Shown: positions 7,699 to 15,702 of the stretch, piece after piece
Layout: every line of letters begins with the position of its first letter
How positions within the stretch are numbered: the first letter of the stretch is position 1
Source of the DNA: Sphingobacterium puteale
GTDB taxonomy: Bacteria; Bacteroidota; Bacteroidia; Sphingobacteriales; Sphingobacteriaceae
Assembly: GCF_003627955.1 (NCBI RefSeq)
Contig: NZ_RBWS01000025.1
Span: forward strand, 1 to 64,000
DNA: 64,000 bases
Reading direction: 5' to 3'
Program-made: the position numbers and the translations under genes
The notes under the pieces: model-generated
Database searches by the model: none
What the model saw: the letters and a program-made list of their open reading frames with translations, nothing else
Told to the model about the DNA's origin: nothing

Positions 7699-10160
7699 TG
7701 GATTCGAGAAGAGCATTTTTAAAAAAAGCAGCCATGCTTGCCGGGAGTACGGCAGCTATAAATTGGTTGCCGGAGTCTATCCAAAAGGCATTGGCCATAG
7801 AAGCTCCCAAAGGATCCACATTTTTGGATGCTGAGCATGTCGTCTTTTTGATGCAGGAAAACAGATCATTCGACCATTGTTATGGCACATTAAAAGGCGT
7901 GCGTGGATTTAATGATCCGCGTGCGATGAAATTGCCAAACGGCCTGCCGGTATGGATACAAGGAAATAAGGAAGGTGCATATTTTGCACCTTTCCATTTG
8001 GATATCGTCAATAGCAAATCCACCTGGATGGGCTCACTGCCGCATGGCTGGCGTGATATGGTTGCTGCACGCCACGACGGAAAAATGGATAATTGGTTGG
8101 AAGCAAAAAGCTCGGGGAATGACGAATATAAAAATATGCCACTGACAATGGGCTATTATAATCGTGCGGATATTCCTTTTTATTATGCCTTTGCAGACGC
8201 TTTTACGGTATGTGACCAGCATTTTTGCTCTTCATTGACCGGTACCAGTGCAAATCGTTCTTATTTTTGGACCGGTACTGTGCGTGAGCAGCCGCGTAAT
8301 CCGGAATCTGTTGCCCATGTGGATAATGGACAGATCAATTACAAGGACGTTAGCTGGAAGACTTATCCAGAACGGCTACAGGAAGCTGGGATATCGTGGC
8401 GGGTGTACCAAAATGAGTTGAGTCTGCCCGTTGGATTTAAAGGTGAAGAGGAAGATTGGCTAGCCAATTTTACGGACAACAATCTCGAATTTCATAAGCA
8501 ATATGGCGTAAGATATCACCCGGCGCATTATCAGTGGATGAAAAAGCGGATAGAGGAGTTGCAGCGATTAGTTAAAGGTAATGAGAAAGCCGAATCGCTG
8601 AGTAAAGCCAAAACTGAACTGGCACGTCTACTACGCGATGTGATGCAGTATTCTCCGGAAAACTTCGAAAGGCTATCCCAGTTTGAAAAGGATATCCATC
8701 GAAATGCCTTTGTGACCAATATGGCTGATCCAAACTATCACAAACTTGATAAAATAGCTTACACAGCGGATGGAAAACGGCAAGAAATTGAGGTCCCTGC
8801 GGGCGACATTTTCTATCAATTTAGAAAAGATGTCGAAGAGAGAAAATTACCTACTGTATCCTGGCTGGTCGCTCCCTGTCGATTTTCAGATCATCCGGGC
8901 TCACCCTGGTATGGAGCATGGTATGTTTCGGAGGTGTTGGATATTCTGACCAGAGATCCTGAAGTCTGGAAAAAGACTATATTTATCTTGACCTATGATG
9001 AAAACGATGGATATTTTGATCATATAGCCCCATTTGTTCCGCCATTGAGTTCTAATAGCGACCAAGGGGCAGTCTCCAGAATAGATACCACGGACGAATA
9101 CGTGACCCAAGAGCAGGAGAGAAAGCGTACAAACAATCAAAATGCCTCCTTGGAAAGCCCTATTGGATTGGGTTATCGTGTGCCGATGGTCATTGCATCA
9201 CCGTGGTCAAAGGGCGGATGGGTCAATTCGGAAGTTTTCGACCATACCTCCTGTCTTCAATTTTTGGAATATTTTTTAGAAAAGAAAACAGGGAAGACTG
9301 TCCGGGAGGATAATATCAGTCCCTGGCGCAGAATGGTGTGTGGCGATCTGACAACAGCTTTCCGTCCGATAGACAAAGTGTCTAAAGCCAACGTTCTTTC
9401 TGTTGACCGGAATGCATATGTCGAACGGATATTCTCTGCACGGAACAAAAAGCTGCCATCCGATTTTGTACAAATTGATAGCCAAAAGATAGCAGAGATT
9501 AGGGCAACAGGTCAATATCATAGCACTGTACAGATGCAGGAACAGGGATGGAAGCAGGCCTGTGCGCTGCACTATGATCTACAGGTAAAGATGGCCAGTA
9601 CAGACACTATTTTTTCTATTAGCACTAAACTAGACCAAAGGTTGAATACTTTTAAACCTGGTGCTGGCATTCCTTACTTTGTCATCTCATATATTCCTTA
9701 TGATGGACATGAAAAAGGGAAAGTGTGGAATTTTGCCGTTCAGGACGGTGACCAATTGCAGTACGATTGGCAGCTTGATAAGGTATCAGGAGATCGGGTA
9801 TCCTTTGCCCTCCATGGTCCTAACGGATTCTATCGTTCAGTTGAGGCTAATAAGGTAAATATACCGAATATCGATGTGTATACCAAGGTCGTTTCGGGTA
9901 GTCCGGTTCTTTGTGTGGAAGTGCAGTCGTCCGGAATAGATCTGCAGTTAGTGGATAGTGCCTACGGTACATTTGAGTCGCAAATACTTAAAAGTGGTGC
10001 GCGCAAAGTGATTGAAGTGGATTGCAGTGAAAGCAAAGGCTGGTATGACGTCGAAGTAACAAGTCCTGAAGATCCACAGCTTAAGTTTCGGTACGCCGGG
10101 CATATTGAGACAGGGCTGCCGAGTTATACGGATCCGTTAATGGGGGGAATGATCCGTTGA
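7698..10160 (+). CDS. Phosphocholine-specific phospholipase C, Tat-exported
   Basis: 820 residues. A twin-arginine signal is visible at the N-terminus (SRRAFLK at residues 3-9 followed by a hydrophobic stretch to about 33), so the enzyme is exported folded. The phosphoesterase domain starts with HVVFLMQENRSFDHCYG and contains SLTGTSANRSYFWTG and TYDENDGYFDH, hallmarks of the acid-phosphatase-like non-zinc phospholipase C family (PlcH/PlcN type). The C-terminal 250 residues fit the two small beta-rich domains of that family. It hydrolyses phosphatidylcholine- or sphingomyelin-type lipids in characterised relatives; specificity here is inferred. The start at 7698 rather than the in-frame ATG at 7683 is chosen because it gives the clean Tat signal and the TAATG junction with the SusD gene. 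Confidence 0.93.
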   Translation: MDSRRAFLKKAAMLAGSTAAINWLPESIQKALAIEAPKGSTFLDAEHVVFLMQENRSFDHCYGTLKGVRGFNDPRAMKLPNGLPVWIQGNKEGAYFAPFHLDIVNSKSTWMGSLPHGWRDMVAARHDGKMDNWLEAKSSGNDEYKNMPLTMGYYNRADIPFYYAFADAFTVCDQHFCSSLTGTSANRSYFWTGTVREQPRNPESVAHVDNGQINYKDVSWKTYPERLQEAGISWRVYQNELSLPVGFKGEEEDWLANFTDNNLEFHKQYGVRYHPAHYQWMKKRIEELQRLVKGNEKAESLSKAKTELARLLRDVMQYSPENFERLSQFEKDIHRNAFVTNMADPNYHKLDKIAYTADGKRQEIEVPAGDIFYQFRKDVEERKLPTVSWLVAPCRFSDHPGSPWYGAWYVSEVLDILTRDPEVWKKTIFILTYDENDGYFDHIAPFVPPLSSNSDQGAVSRIDTTDEYVTQEQERKRTNNQNASLESPIGLGYRVPMVIASPWSKGGWVNSEVFDHTSCLQFLEYFLEKKTGKTVREDNISPWRRMVCGDLTTAFRPIDKVSKANVLSVDRNAYVERIFSARNKKLPSDFVQIDSQKIAEIRATGQYHSTVQMQEQGWKQACALHYDLQVKMASTDTIFSISTKLDQRLNTFKPGAGIPYFVISYIPYDGHEKGKVWNFAVQDGDQLQYDWQLDKVSGDRVSFALHGPNGFYRSVEANKVNIPNIDVYTKVVSGSPVLCVEVQSSGIDLQLVDSAYGTFESQILKSGARKVIEVDCSESKGWYDVEVTSPEDPQLKFRYAGHIETGLPSYTDPLMGGMIR

Positions 10161-10183
10161 GGAAACCGAAAAGCTCAAATAGC

Positions 10184-10327
10184 CTAGCTATTATATAAAT
10201 ATTGTTGAAGCCATTTCCGAAGGGGAGTGGCTTTGGCAAAGTGTGCTGAAAGTATCCCTATAAGTTTGGGATCCGTCATACCTTTCCAGTGCGCGTATAC
10301 GTATATATCAAATTTGTTTTGTGCCAT
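10184..10327 (-). pseudogene. hipA toxin remnant (N-terminal stump)
   Basis: Directly downstream of hipB a 47-codon frame begins MAQNKFDIYVYAHWKG and continues MTDPKLIGILSAHF. This is the start of a HipA-family kinase toxin, which normally runs to several hundred residues. Recognisable similarity ends at about 10231, where the frame reads into the phospholipase terminator and soon stops at 10184. The spacing to hipB is 6 bp, as in an intact hipBA operon. The toxin catalytic domain is therefore deleted, leaving the antitoxin gene alone. The family call rests on the N-terminal pattern and on the position next to hipB. Confidence 0.72.
10208..10233 (+). terminator. Terminator-like hairpin after the phospholipase operon
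   Basis: AAGCCATTTCC at 10208-10218 can pair with GGGAGTGGCTT at 10223-10233 (with G-T wobbles) around a GAAG loop. The AGCCATT/TGGCTT style recurs in the terminators at 11893 and 53130 of this window. The T-run is short, so strength is uncertain. The left-hand edge of the hipA fragment coincides with it. Confidence 0.5.
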
Positions 10328-10333
10328 CGTTTA

Positions 10334-10621
10334 CTATAATAATTCGAGATCTTGCAATTTTCTTCCTAATTCATCGTCTGCTGCTAATTGTAGTACATCA
10401 TCTTGTAAACCCAATACACGAAGCACATTTAAATATGCGCCAAATGCTACACCTGTATCTCCTTTTTCGATCAGGTATAATGTCGAGCGTGCGATTCCCG
10501 CCCGCTCTGCAACTTGAATGGTTGTTAGTTTGCGACGCTTTCTTGCTAGTTTTATATTCTCACCAACTTGCTCCATAAGCTTGGTTAGTCTAGGGAAAAC
10601 GACTTGTTTTTTTATGCCCAT
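10334..10621 (-). CDS. HipB-like XRE-family antitoxin/regulator
   Basis: A 95-residue cytosolic DNA-binding protein. The XRE helix-turn-helix spans about residues 18-72 (GENIKLARKRRKLTTIQVAERAG, then STLYLIEKGD), followed by a HipB-like tail ending in ADDELGRKLQDLELL. I chose the ATG at 10621: the longer frame from 10681 would start upstream of the promoter that clearly precedes this gene. The gene is followed after 6 bp by a stump of hipA, so it appears to be the surviving antitoxin of a broken toxin-antitoxin pair. It may still autoregulate its own promoter. Confidence 0.85.
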   Translation of the reverse strand: MGIKKQVVFPRLTKLMEQVGENIKLARKRRKLTTIQVAERAGIARSTLYLIEKGDTGVAFGAYLNVLRVLGLQDDVLQLAADDELGRKLQDLELL

Positions 10622-10647
10622 ACATTTGTTTTGTTTGATATTATGGA

Positions 10648-10678
10648 CAAATTTAATTAATTTGACTGAAATAACAAA
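10648..10678 (-). promoter_or_regulatory. Bacteroidota-type promoter of the hipB-like gene
   Basis: Read on the minus strand, TTTG (10678-10675), a 19-base spacer and TAAATTTG (10655-10648) match the Bacteroidota consensus TTTG / TAnnTTTG exactly. The predicted transcript starts near 10640, just upstream of the ATG at 10621, which fixes the start codon choice. Confidence 0.75.
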
Positions 10679-10783
10679 CATTTAATAAGGTGTCATTACA
10701 AGATTCGAACTAAGTTTGAAATGACAAGAGGTTTAAATAATCGATTGAATTGCTTCTTTTTCTACTCCTACCCAATATAAGGG

Positions 10784-10808
10784 ATGAACAACAAATATGG
10801 AGGGTGAA
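10784..10808. repeat. 25-bp direct repeat, left copy
   Basis: The 25 bases beginning ATGAACAACAAATATGG occur again, identical, at 12009-12033. The two copies bracket the Rpn-type nuclease gene and lie 1225 bp apart. Both are preceded by GG or GGA, but the sequences further out differ. Confidence 0.9.
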
Positions 10809-10887
10809 CTGCAGAAAAGTCGGTATTGGAAAAAATATACGATATCTAGAATAATGCGTTTTAACATTTTTACTAAAATAATTAGTA

Positions 10888-10913
10888 TTTTGTATTGAAA
10901 ATTTCTATCTTTG
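10888..10913 (+). promoter_or_regulatory. Promoter of the Rpn-type gene
   Basis: TTTTG at 10888-10892 and TATCTTTG at 10906-10913 match the Bacteroidota -33 and -7 elements, although the spacing is short (13 bases between boxes). The expected start of transcription is about 20 bp upstream of the ATG at 10940. Confidence 0.55.
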
Positions 10914-10939
10914 TCAAATTAACCAATTGATAAGTTGTT

Positions 10940-11860
10940 ATGAGTCAAATATCAAGACGGGTAGATGACCCGTTGTGGAAATCTATTTTAGAACAAACTT
11001 TTTCACATTTTTTAAGATTTATTTTTACGGATGCAGAAGCTGTTTTTGATTTGAGCAGACCCTTTGATTATCTTGATAAAGAATTCGAAAGCTTGTTTCC
11101 TCCTGAAAGTAACGGAAAGGGAGTCCGTTATGTTGACAAACTAGTAAAGGTTTTCTTAAAGGACGGGAGCGAACAGTATGTGCTGTGCCATGTAGAGATA
11201 CAGAGTAGTAAGGGCAAGGGAGACTTGGCTGAGCGAATGTTTCGCTATTTTTATAAAATATGGGACCGCTACAAAGTTCCCGTTACGGCTATTGCAATCA
11301 TGGCAGATGGTAATAAAAGCTATCGTCCGATGGTATATAGTCAGGAATTTATGGGAACCTCATTGCGCTATGATTTCAATAGCTACAAGATTCTGGATCA
11401 GGAGGAGGATGTATTACGGTCGGATAAGAATCCATTTTCTGTAATTGTCCTAACTGCATTGTTGGCTATTGTTAACAAAAAGATTAACGACGAGGGATTG
11501 AAGGCTATTAAACATGATCTTTATGATGAGATGATGAAGCGGGAGATGGACAGGGATACACGTCAGGGGCTATACGACTTTTTGACTTACTATGTAAGTT
11601 TTGATGACGAACAAGTTTTGAGTATATTTGAAAAAGAAATAAAAACAAAAATAGGAAGGAGCGATACAATGGGCACTCAAGAATATTTATTAGATAAGGC
11701 AGAGAAAAAAGGCCTCAAACAGGGCCTTAAACAAGGAATTGAAAAAGGTAAGCGGGAAGAAGCTATTGCAATTGCACTGGAATTCAAGAAAATGGGTATT
11801 GCTATAGCCGATATTGCAAAAGGTACAGGGCTATCCATAGAAGAGATCGAAAAGCTGTAA
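10940..11860 (+). CDS. Rpn-family recombination-promoting nuclease/putative transposase
   Basis: 306 residues of the PD-(D/E)XK nuclease superfamily. The catalytic pattern is visible as D66 (RYVDKLVKV) and E86-x-Q88 (CHVEIQSS), preceded by the family's FSHFLRFIFTD region. The C-terminus has the typical charged repeats GLKQGLKQGIEKGKREE and a final helical MGIAIADIAKGTGLSIEEI motif. Rpn proteins in Escherichia coli are DNA endonucleases that promote RecA-independent recombination; related genes in Bacteroidota are often called transposases without proof. The gene is a single unit with its own promoter and terminator, between two identical 25-bp repeats. Confidence 0.9.
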   Translation: MSQISRRVDDPLWKSILEQTFSHFLRFIFTDAEAVFDLSRPFDYLDKEFESLFPPESNGKGVRYVDKLVKVFLKDGSEQYVLCHVEIQSSKGKGDLAERMFRYFYKIWDRYKVPVTAIAIMADGNKSYRPMVYSQEFMGTSLRYDFNSYKILDQEEDVLRSDKNPFSVIVLTALLAIVNKKINDEGLKAIKHDLYDEMMKREMDRDTRQGLYDFLTYYVSFDDEQVLSIFEKEIKTKIGRSDTMGTQEYLLDKAEKKGLKQGLKQGIEKGKREEAIAIALEFKKMGIAIADIAKGTGLSIEEIEKL

Positions 11861-11892
11861 TAACGTAACAGTCATAAATGATTTAATATGAG

Positions 11893-11918
11893 CCATTCCC
11901 CGCAAGGAATGGTTTTTT
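11893..11918 (+). terminator. Rho-independent terminator of the Rpn-type gene
   Basis: CCATTCC at 11893-11899 pairs with GGAATGG at 11906-11912 around a 6-base loop, followed by six T residues. It is about 30 bp past the stop codon. Confidence 0.85.
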
Positions 11919-12008
11919 ATTGTTGTGCGTTTTTTTATCATTCGGTAACGGGATGGTATAGTGCTGTGGTTTCATTTCCATTTAGGGACGAAAGGTCCGA
12001 TTTCAGGA

Positions 12009-12033
12009 ATGAACAACAAATATGGAGGGTGAA
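12009..12033. repeat. 25-bp direct repeat, right copy
   Basis: Identical to 10784-10808. It lies only 6 bp from the stop codon of the AraC-family gene on the minus strand, so it falls in that gene's 3' flank. Confidence 0.9.
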
Positions 12034-12039
12034 TGGCTT

Positions 12040-13011
12040 TTATTTATATTGAGTTGGACAGACTCCCGTATGTTTCTTGAAAAAAGTCGAAAAATTTTGC
12101 TGTTGCCCATAACCACAATAATTGCTTACCTCTTTGACCGAATGTCCGCTCCGCAATAACTCCTTCGCTTTCAGAATCAAATGCTTAGTCCAGGTCTGTT
12201 TCGGACTTTCACCATAGATGGCTTTATAGATTTTGTTCAATTTGCTCTTGTCTACCTGTAGTTGCTCGGCTATTGTCTGAATGGAGCAGCTGCTAAAAAT
12301 CTGCGTGGCTTGATCAGTGACCATCTTCCTGGCAAGTCTAGCAAGCAACTGGTCGGGATCTAACTTTTCATGCAGGCTGAAATTCTTGTCAATGGCAATA
12401 TCAAACAGATTATAGACCACTTTTATCGCAATGACTTCATGCTCTTTGTGGTACTGAAATAAATACGTTTCAATGTAAGATAGCTGATAACGTGTTCGCT
12501 CTTTAATAGGCCAGATAGCACTTTGGTAGAGTCGCTTTTTATCACGTCTATGGGCTGCTCTGAATTCGGATAAAAAGTGGTTTTCCTTATAAATGGCCGG
12601 TCGAATAAAACCGATATCGACCAAAACACCATAAATCAGGTAAGTTCCGGCAACCAGATTTACCGCTATCTCCCCTTTGGGGATATATACATAGCTGTGA
12701 TATTGGGAAGGTAGCGATACCTTGCATTCCTTCTTGGGCTGCTCGATAACGACCTCCTGCGGTGAGCCGAGATTATAGAGCAGATGATAATCTGCTTTGC
12801 TGGTATTGACGGACAGCCTGATATGTTGCTGTACCTGTGCCTGCAACCGATAGAAGATGACGCTATGATAGTCAATGTACTCTTCAGTGAACTGAATGCC
12901 TGTATCTTCATAACGCTGTATCGATGAATCGGCCAATTTGGGTAAAAATGCTTTTATTTGATCGCTAAATTGGTCTACTTCGGGCAGCCTAAAATGGAAT
13001 GTTTTTTTCAT
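12040..13011 (-). CDS. AraC-family transcriptional regulator
   Basis: 323 residues. The C-terminal hundred residues form the double helix-turn-helix of AraC/XylS regulators: CSIQTIAEQLQVDKSKLNKIY as first unit and HSVKEVSNYCGYGQQQNFSTF as second, ending HTGVCPTQYK. The N-terminal 220 residues carry no domain I recognise and presumably sense a ligand or partner. It is the last gene of a minus-strand run that starts at 14720, 9 bp after the HTTM membrane protein gene. It probably regulates that cluster or a nearby promoter; the target is unknown. Confidence 0.88.
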   Translation of the reverse strand: MKKTFHFRLPEVDQFSDQIKAFLPKLADSSIQRYEDTGIQFTEEYIDYHSVIFYRLQAQVQQHIRLSVNTSKADYHLLYNLGSPQEVVIEQPKKECKVSLPSQYHSYVYIPKGEIAVNLVAGTYLIYGVLVDIGFIRPAIYKENHFLSEFRAAHRRDKKRLYQSAIWPIKERTRYQLSYIETYLFQYHKEHEVIAIKVVYNLFDIAIDKNFSLHEKLDPDQLLARLARKMVTDQATQIFSSCSIQTIAEQLQVDKSKLNKIYKAIYGESPKQTWTKHLILKAKELLRSGHSVKEVSNYCGYGQQQNFSTFFKKHTGVCPTQYK

Positions 13012-13020
13012 AAATTTTGG

Positions 13021-13968
13021 TTATTTAATGTGTTTGTTATTACCTCCTTCCCTTGTATCGAGATCCGCTGTCGCCGTTCGCACCTGTAACGTTGGCTCGG
13101 TGGTCTCAAGTGGTTTTATCATTGGCTTGGCAATGCAATGTAAGAGGGGATGGTCCCAGGCACAGAGGTTGTACCAGATCATCAGACTGGAAAAATGGAT
13201 CAAGCCCATCGTCAGGGCTATGCAAAGGTGCATCAGGATAATGCCGGTACTGATGTAGATACGGATCCGGCGGTTGATCCAGAGCAATGGGTATCCCAAT
13301 TCGAAAAGCAGGGTGGCGATTCCTAGTCCGGCCCAGATAGCCGTGAACTGCTGAGCGGATTGGGGAATAGTAAACAATGCTGGGGCCAGTGGTTGCTGTA
13401 TGGCTTTCCAAACGGCTTCGCCATTCCACCAGGTAGGGCCAATGGCTTTACCCAAGCCAGCAAAAAAATACACGACAGTAAGCTGCAACCTAAAAATCGT
13501 AGCGCCAAGTGTGGCCCACTTGTCGTTGGGTAGCCAGCTGCCTTTGAAGCAGCAGAAAATGACACCGAAGAATAGTCCTGTCTGTACCAGATAGTCCGCC
13601 CCGTAGCTCCAGGTATAGTTGGCGATAAAAAAAAGATAATGCAATATAATGAGCCCCAGCATTGCGGCGCTGCGATAGTGGTCAAAAAACAAGGCTAACC
13701 CACAGATGATGTATAGCAAGCCAAAGAAATGGATCCATTCTAGGCTGGCTAGCGTGTACTCCGGTAAATGGGCAATCAGGGTGTGGATAGATAGTGTCCC
13801 TGGTCTTTGCTGCCATGAAATGCTGTGCTGGTCCAGGAAAATACCCTGGCCAAATAGCATACTGAGGTCTGGCCATAGCCGCCACATATCCAGGGATAGC
13901 AGCAGGCCAAGTCCCCTTAACATGATGGGCAGCCTCGTGTCGGTGCTTAACTGTACTTCATTGCGCAT
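13021..13968 (-). CDS. HTTM-domain multi-pass membrane protein
   Basis: 315 residues with about seven hydrophobic segments. The block QLTVVYFFAGLGKAIG followed by TWWNGEAVWKAI is characteristic of the HTTM domain shared with vitamin-K-dependent gamma-carboxylase; in bacteria this fold also occurs in lipid- or quinone-linked membrane enzymes of unknown reaction. The last 30 residues are hydrophilic and probably cytosolic. It sits between the small predicted exported protein upstream (5-bp gap) and the AraC regulator downstream (9-bp gap), so these genes likely form one operon. Confidence 0.8.
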   Translation of the reverse strand: MRNEVQLSTDTRLPIMLRGLGLLLSLDMWRLWPDLSMLFGQGIFLDQHSISWQQRPGTLSIHTLIAHLPEYTLASLEWIHFFGLLYIICGLALFFDHYRSAAMLGLIILHYLFFIANYTWSYGADYLVQTGLFFGVIFCCFKGSWLPNDKWATLGATIFRLQLTVVYFFAGLGKAIGPTWWNGEAVWKAIQQPLAPALFTIPQSAQQFTAIWAGLGIATLLFELGYPLLWINRRIRIYISTGIILMHLCIALTMGLIHFSSLMIWYNLCAWDHPLLHCIAKPMIKPLETTEPTLQVRTATADLDTREGGNNKHIK

Positions 13969-13972
13969 AAAC

Positions 13973-14488
13973 TTAATTTTTTATATACTCAAACAGAATA
14001 ATATATCGGGACGAATGGAGCGAATCTTTATCTTGCTCAACTGATGCTGGCAGATGTTTGGCGATAAGACGACATGCAATGCTGTCGGCAGCGACAATAT
14101 CGGACAGACCGACTGTCAGGTTGCTGATTGATGCACGCACCTGATCCTGTAGGTATGACTGACTGCTGTCAAGAAATGACGAGCTTGATTGAAGGTAGCT
14201 GTTGAGCCGGAGCATACCAGTAGCACTTTGTATCCGTGGTTCGCCCAGGAAGGTTTGGCTTTCTTCTTGATACTGAATGTATTCAAGCCGCACCTGCATG
14301 CCTACACTAGGACCATAAAATGTATAGCCGCCACTGAGACCTGCGAGATCCTGATAGCGGGCAACATACCTCAATAGTCCGGGCAAACGGTCCGGAAGCT
14401 TAAAAATGATGCCGAGGTTATAGGCTGATGCCATACTGAAATGTATGGCACAGCCTAGTACAAAAATCAGCCTTAACATAGGTTTCAC
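13973..14488 (-). CDS. Hypothetical membrane-anchored protein in the HTTM operon
   Basis: Up to 171 residues with one hydrophobic N-terminal segment (about residues 5-22) and a soluble remainder beginning NLGIIFKLPDRLPGLLRY, then SGGYTFYGPSVG. I do not recognise a named family, but small single-pass proteins of this appearance are often encoded next to HTTM genes. The frame overlaps the 3' part of the upstream small gene by 71 bp, so the true start may be an internal Met. It lies 5 bp before the HTTM gene, implying joint expression. Confidence 0.6.
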   Translation of the reverse strand: MKPMLRLIFVLGCAIHFSMASAYNLGIIFKLPDRLPGLLRYVARYQDLAGLSGGYTFYGPSVGMQVRLEYIQYQEESQTFLGEPRIQSATGMLRLNSYLQSSSSFLDSSQSYLQDQVRASISNLTVGLSDIVAADSIACRLIAKHLPASVEQDKDSLHSSRYIILFEYIKN

Positions 14489-14720
14489 TAGAGCAACTGT
14501 TGTTATTCAGATGATTTGCCAACTGTTCTTTTGTTGAGGCAGGGAAGAATAAGCGGGTAGATAGCCCATCTTGAATGGGGTGATCCAACGCTTCCAAGTG
14601 CAAATAATTTGCGTTTGTTCGGTCCTGTACAGGTGCAGTAGTCCAAGAGGAAGGAATCACCCCGGCTGCGAAAAATAGTCCTGCGCCAATTAGATAAAAA
14701 GGTAACTTGAATTTTGTCAT
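14418..14720 (-). CDS. Hypothetical small exported protein
   Basis: A 100-residue frame with an N-terminal hydrophobic segment (residues 5-22, FYLIGAGLFFAAGVI) and a polar, unrecognised remainder. It would be the first gene of the HTTM/AraC run, divergent from the LytTR regulator gene. Its last 23 codons overlap the next frame, unusual for this compact strand; a frameshift joining the two, or a different end, cannot be excluded. No family assigned. Confidence 0.5.
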   Translation of the reverse strand: MTKFKLPFYLIGAGLFFAAGVIPSSWTTAPVQDRTNANYLHLEALDHPIQDGLSTRLFFPASTKEQLANHLNNNSCSSETYVKADFCTRLCHTFQYGISL

Positions 14721-14859
14721 GATAATGTGTTTTAATTATTTATTTCTTTAAATTGATAAAATCAGGTGATAACAGCGGGTTAATTATTTGTTTGTATCGG
14801 ATGTAATTATTTACTTTACGGCTATAAGTATTTTTGTGACCAACCGACATGAACCTATT

Positions 14860-15702
14860 ATGCGCAAATTTCCTGTGGTTATAATCGATGATCTGTACGG
14901 GGCACTGGAGGACACTGCCGCCGTATTGGAAGAGCTTGGCCTGTTTGAGATAGCGGGTAAGTTTACCTCCGTTAAAGATGCCGAACTGCATTTTTTAAAT
15001 GCGGATGAAAAGGTCTATCTGATTTTCTGTGATATTGAGATGCCCGAACATTCAGGCTTGGACGCGATTAAAAGGCTCCGTGATTATTGTTCCCACTTTG
15101 TTTTTATTACGGGGTATGCAGAGGAATATGCTTTACAGGGCCATAAAGTGTATGTTGACGGCTTCTTGTCCAAACCAATTGAGGTGGATGAACTGCTGGG
15201 CTTATTGAAACATTTACAGCATAAAGCGCCTGCTAGTAACGCTGGTCGGGATAGGAGAGTCGTATCCACGATCTTTCTAGATGTTGTAGATCCTAATAGT
15301 GAACTCCATCTTGCGCGTAGGAGTGGCCCGCCCATGCGAAAGCATCCGGAAAACAAAAGGACATATGAAAAAATTCCAGTCGCACTTGCGGAAATTGCTT
15401 ATTTGGAAAAATCAAGGAATTATATTCATTTTTACGGGCTTAGGCCCGATGACCAGTTTGTTTTATTGGGCGTGCTCAATAAAAGGATGCTGGACATAGA
15501 GGATACCCTCCGGCAGGATCCGAGATTTGTCCGTGTCACTCCATCTGTGTTCATTAATATAAACTATGTTAGAAAAGTGTTGCTGGAAGGCGTTTATATC
15601 GGACCAAAATATCAGCATGTTTCGCGATCTCGTGCGGAGGAACTTGACATGCGATTGAAGCTAATGGATCCCGGTTTCAAATGGTCAGGTCATGCCGGCT
15701 AG
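14860..15702 (+). CDS. LytTR-type response regulator
   Basis: 280 residues from the chosen start. An N-terminal receiver domain has the acidic pair D10-D11, the phosphorylation site D58 (FCDIEMP), T84 and K105 (LSKPIEV). The C-terminal half is a LytTR DNA-binding domain (AEIAYLEKSRNYIHFYG, then FVRVTPSVFININYVRKV). I start at 14860 (MRKFPVVIIDD) because the upstream in-frame extension is a non-conserved hydrophobic stretch that receivers lack. The gene overlaps the histidine kinase gene by 11 bp. Regulators of this class bind pairs of direct repeats; a candidate array lies at 17586-17625. Confidence 0.92.
   Translation: MRKFPVVIIDDLYGALEDTAAVLEELGLFEIAGKFTSVKDAELHFLNADEKVYLIFCDIEMPEHSGLDAIKRLRDYCSHFVFITGYAEEYALQGHKVYVDGFLSKPIEVDELLGLLKHLQHKAPASNAGRDRRVVSTIFLDVVDPNSELHLARRSGPPMRKHPENKRTYEKIPVALAEIAYLEKSRNYIHFYGLRPDDQFVLLGVLNKRMLDIEDTLRQDPRFVRVTPSVFININYVRKVLLEGVYIGPKYQHVSRSRAEELDMRLKLMDPGFKWSGHAG

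Noticed and set aside
11716..11760. Short tandem repeats as a possible repeat array
   Set aside because: They encode the GLKQGLKQG tail normal for Rpn-family proteins.
13028..14044. Several plus-strand frames opposite the HTTM gene
   Set aside because: They are antisense shadows of a well-supported membrane protein gene.
14740..14991. Open frame on the minus strand overlapping the LytTR start
   Set aside because: It is antisense to the receiver domain and the divergent promoter region and has no recognisable motif.
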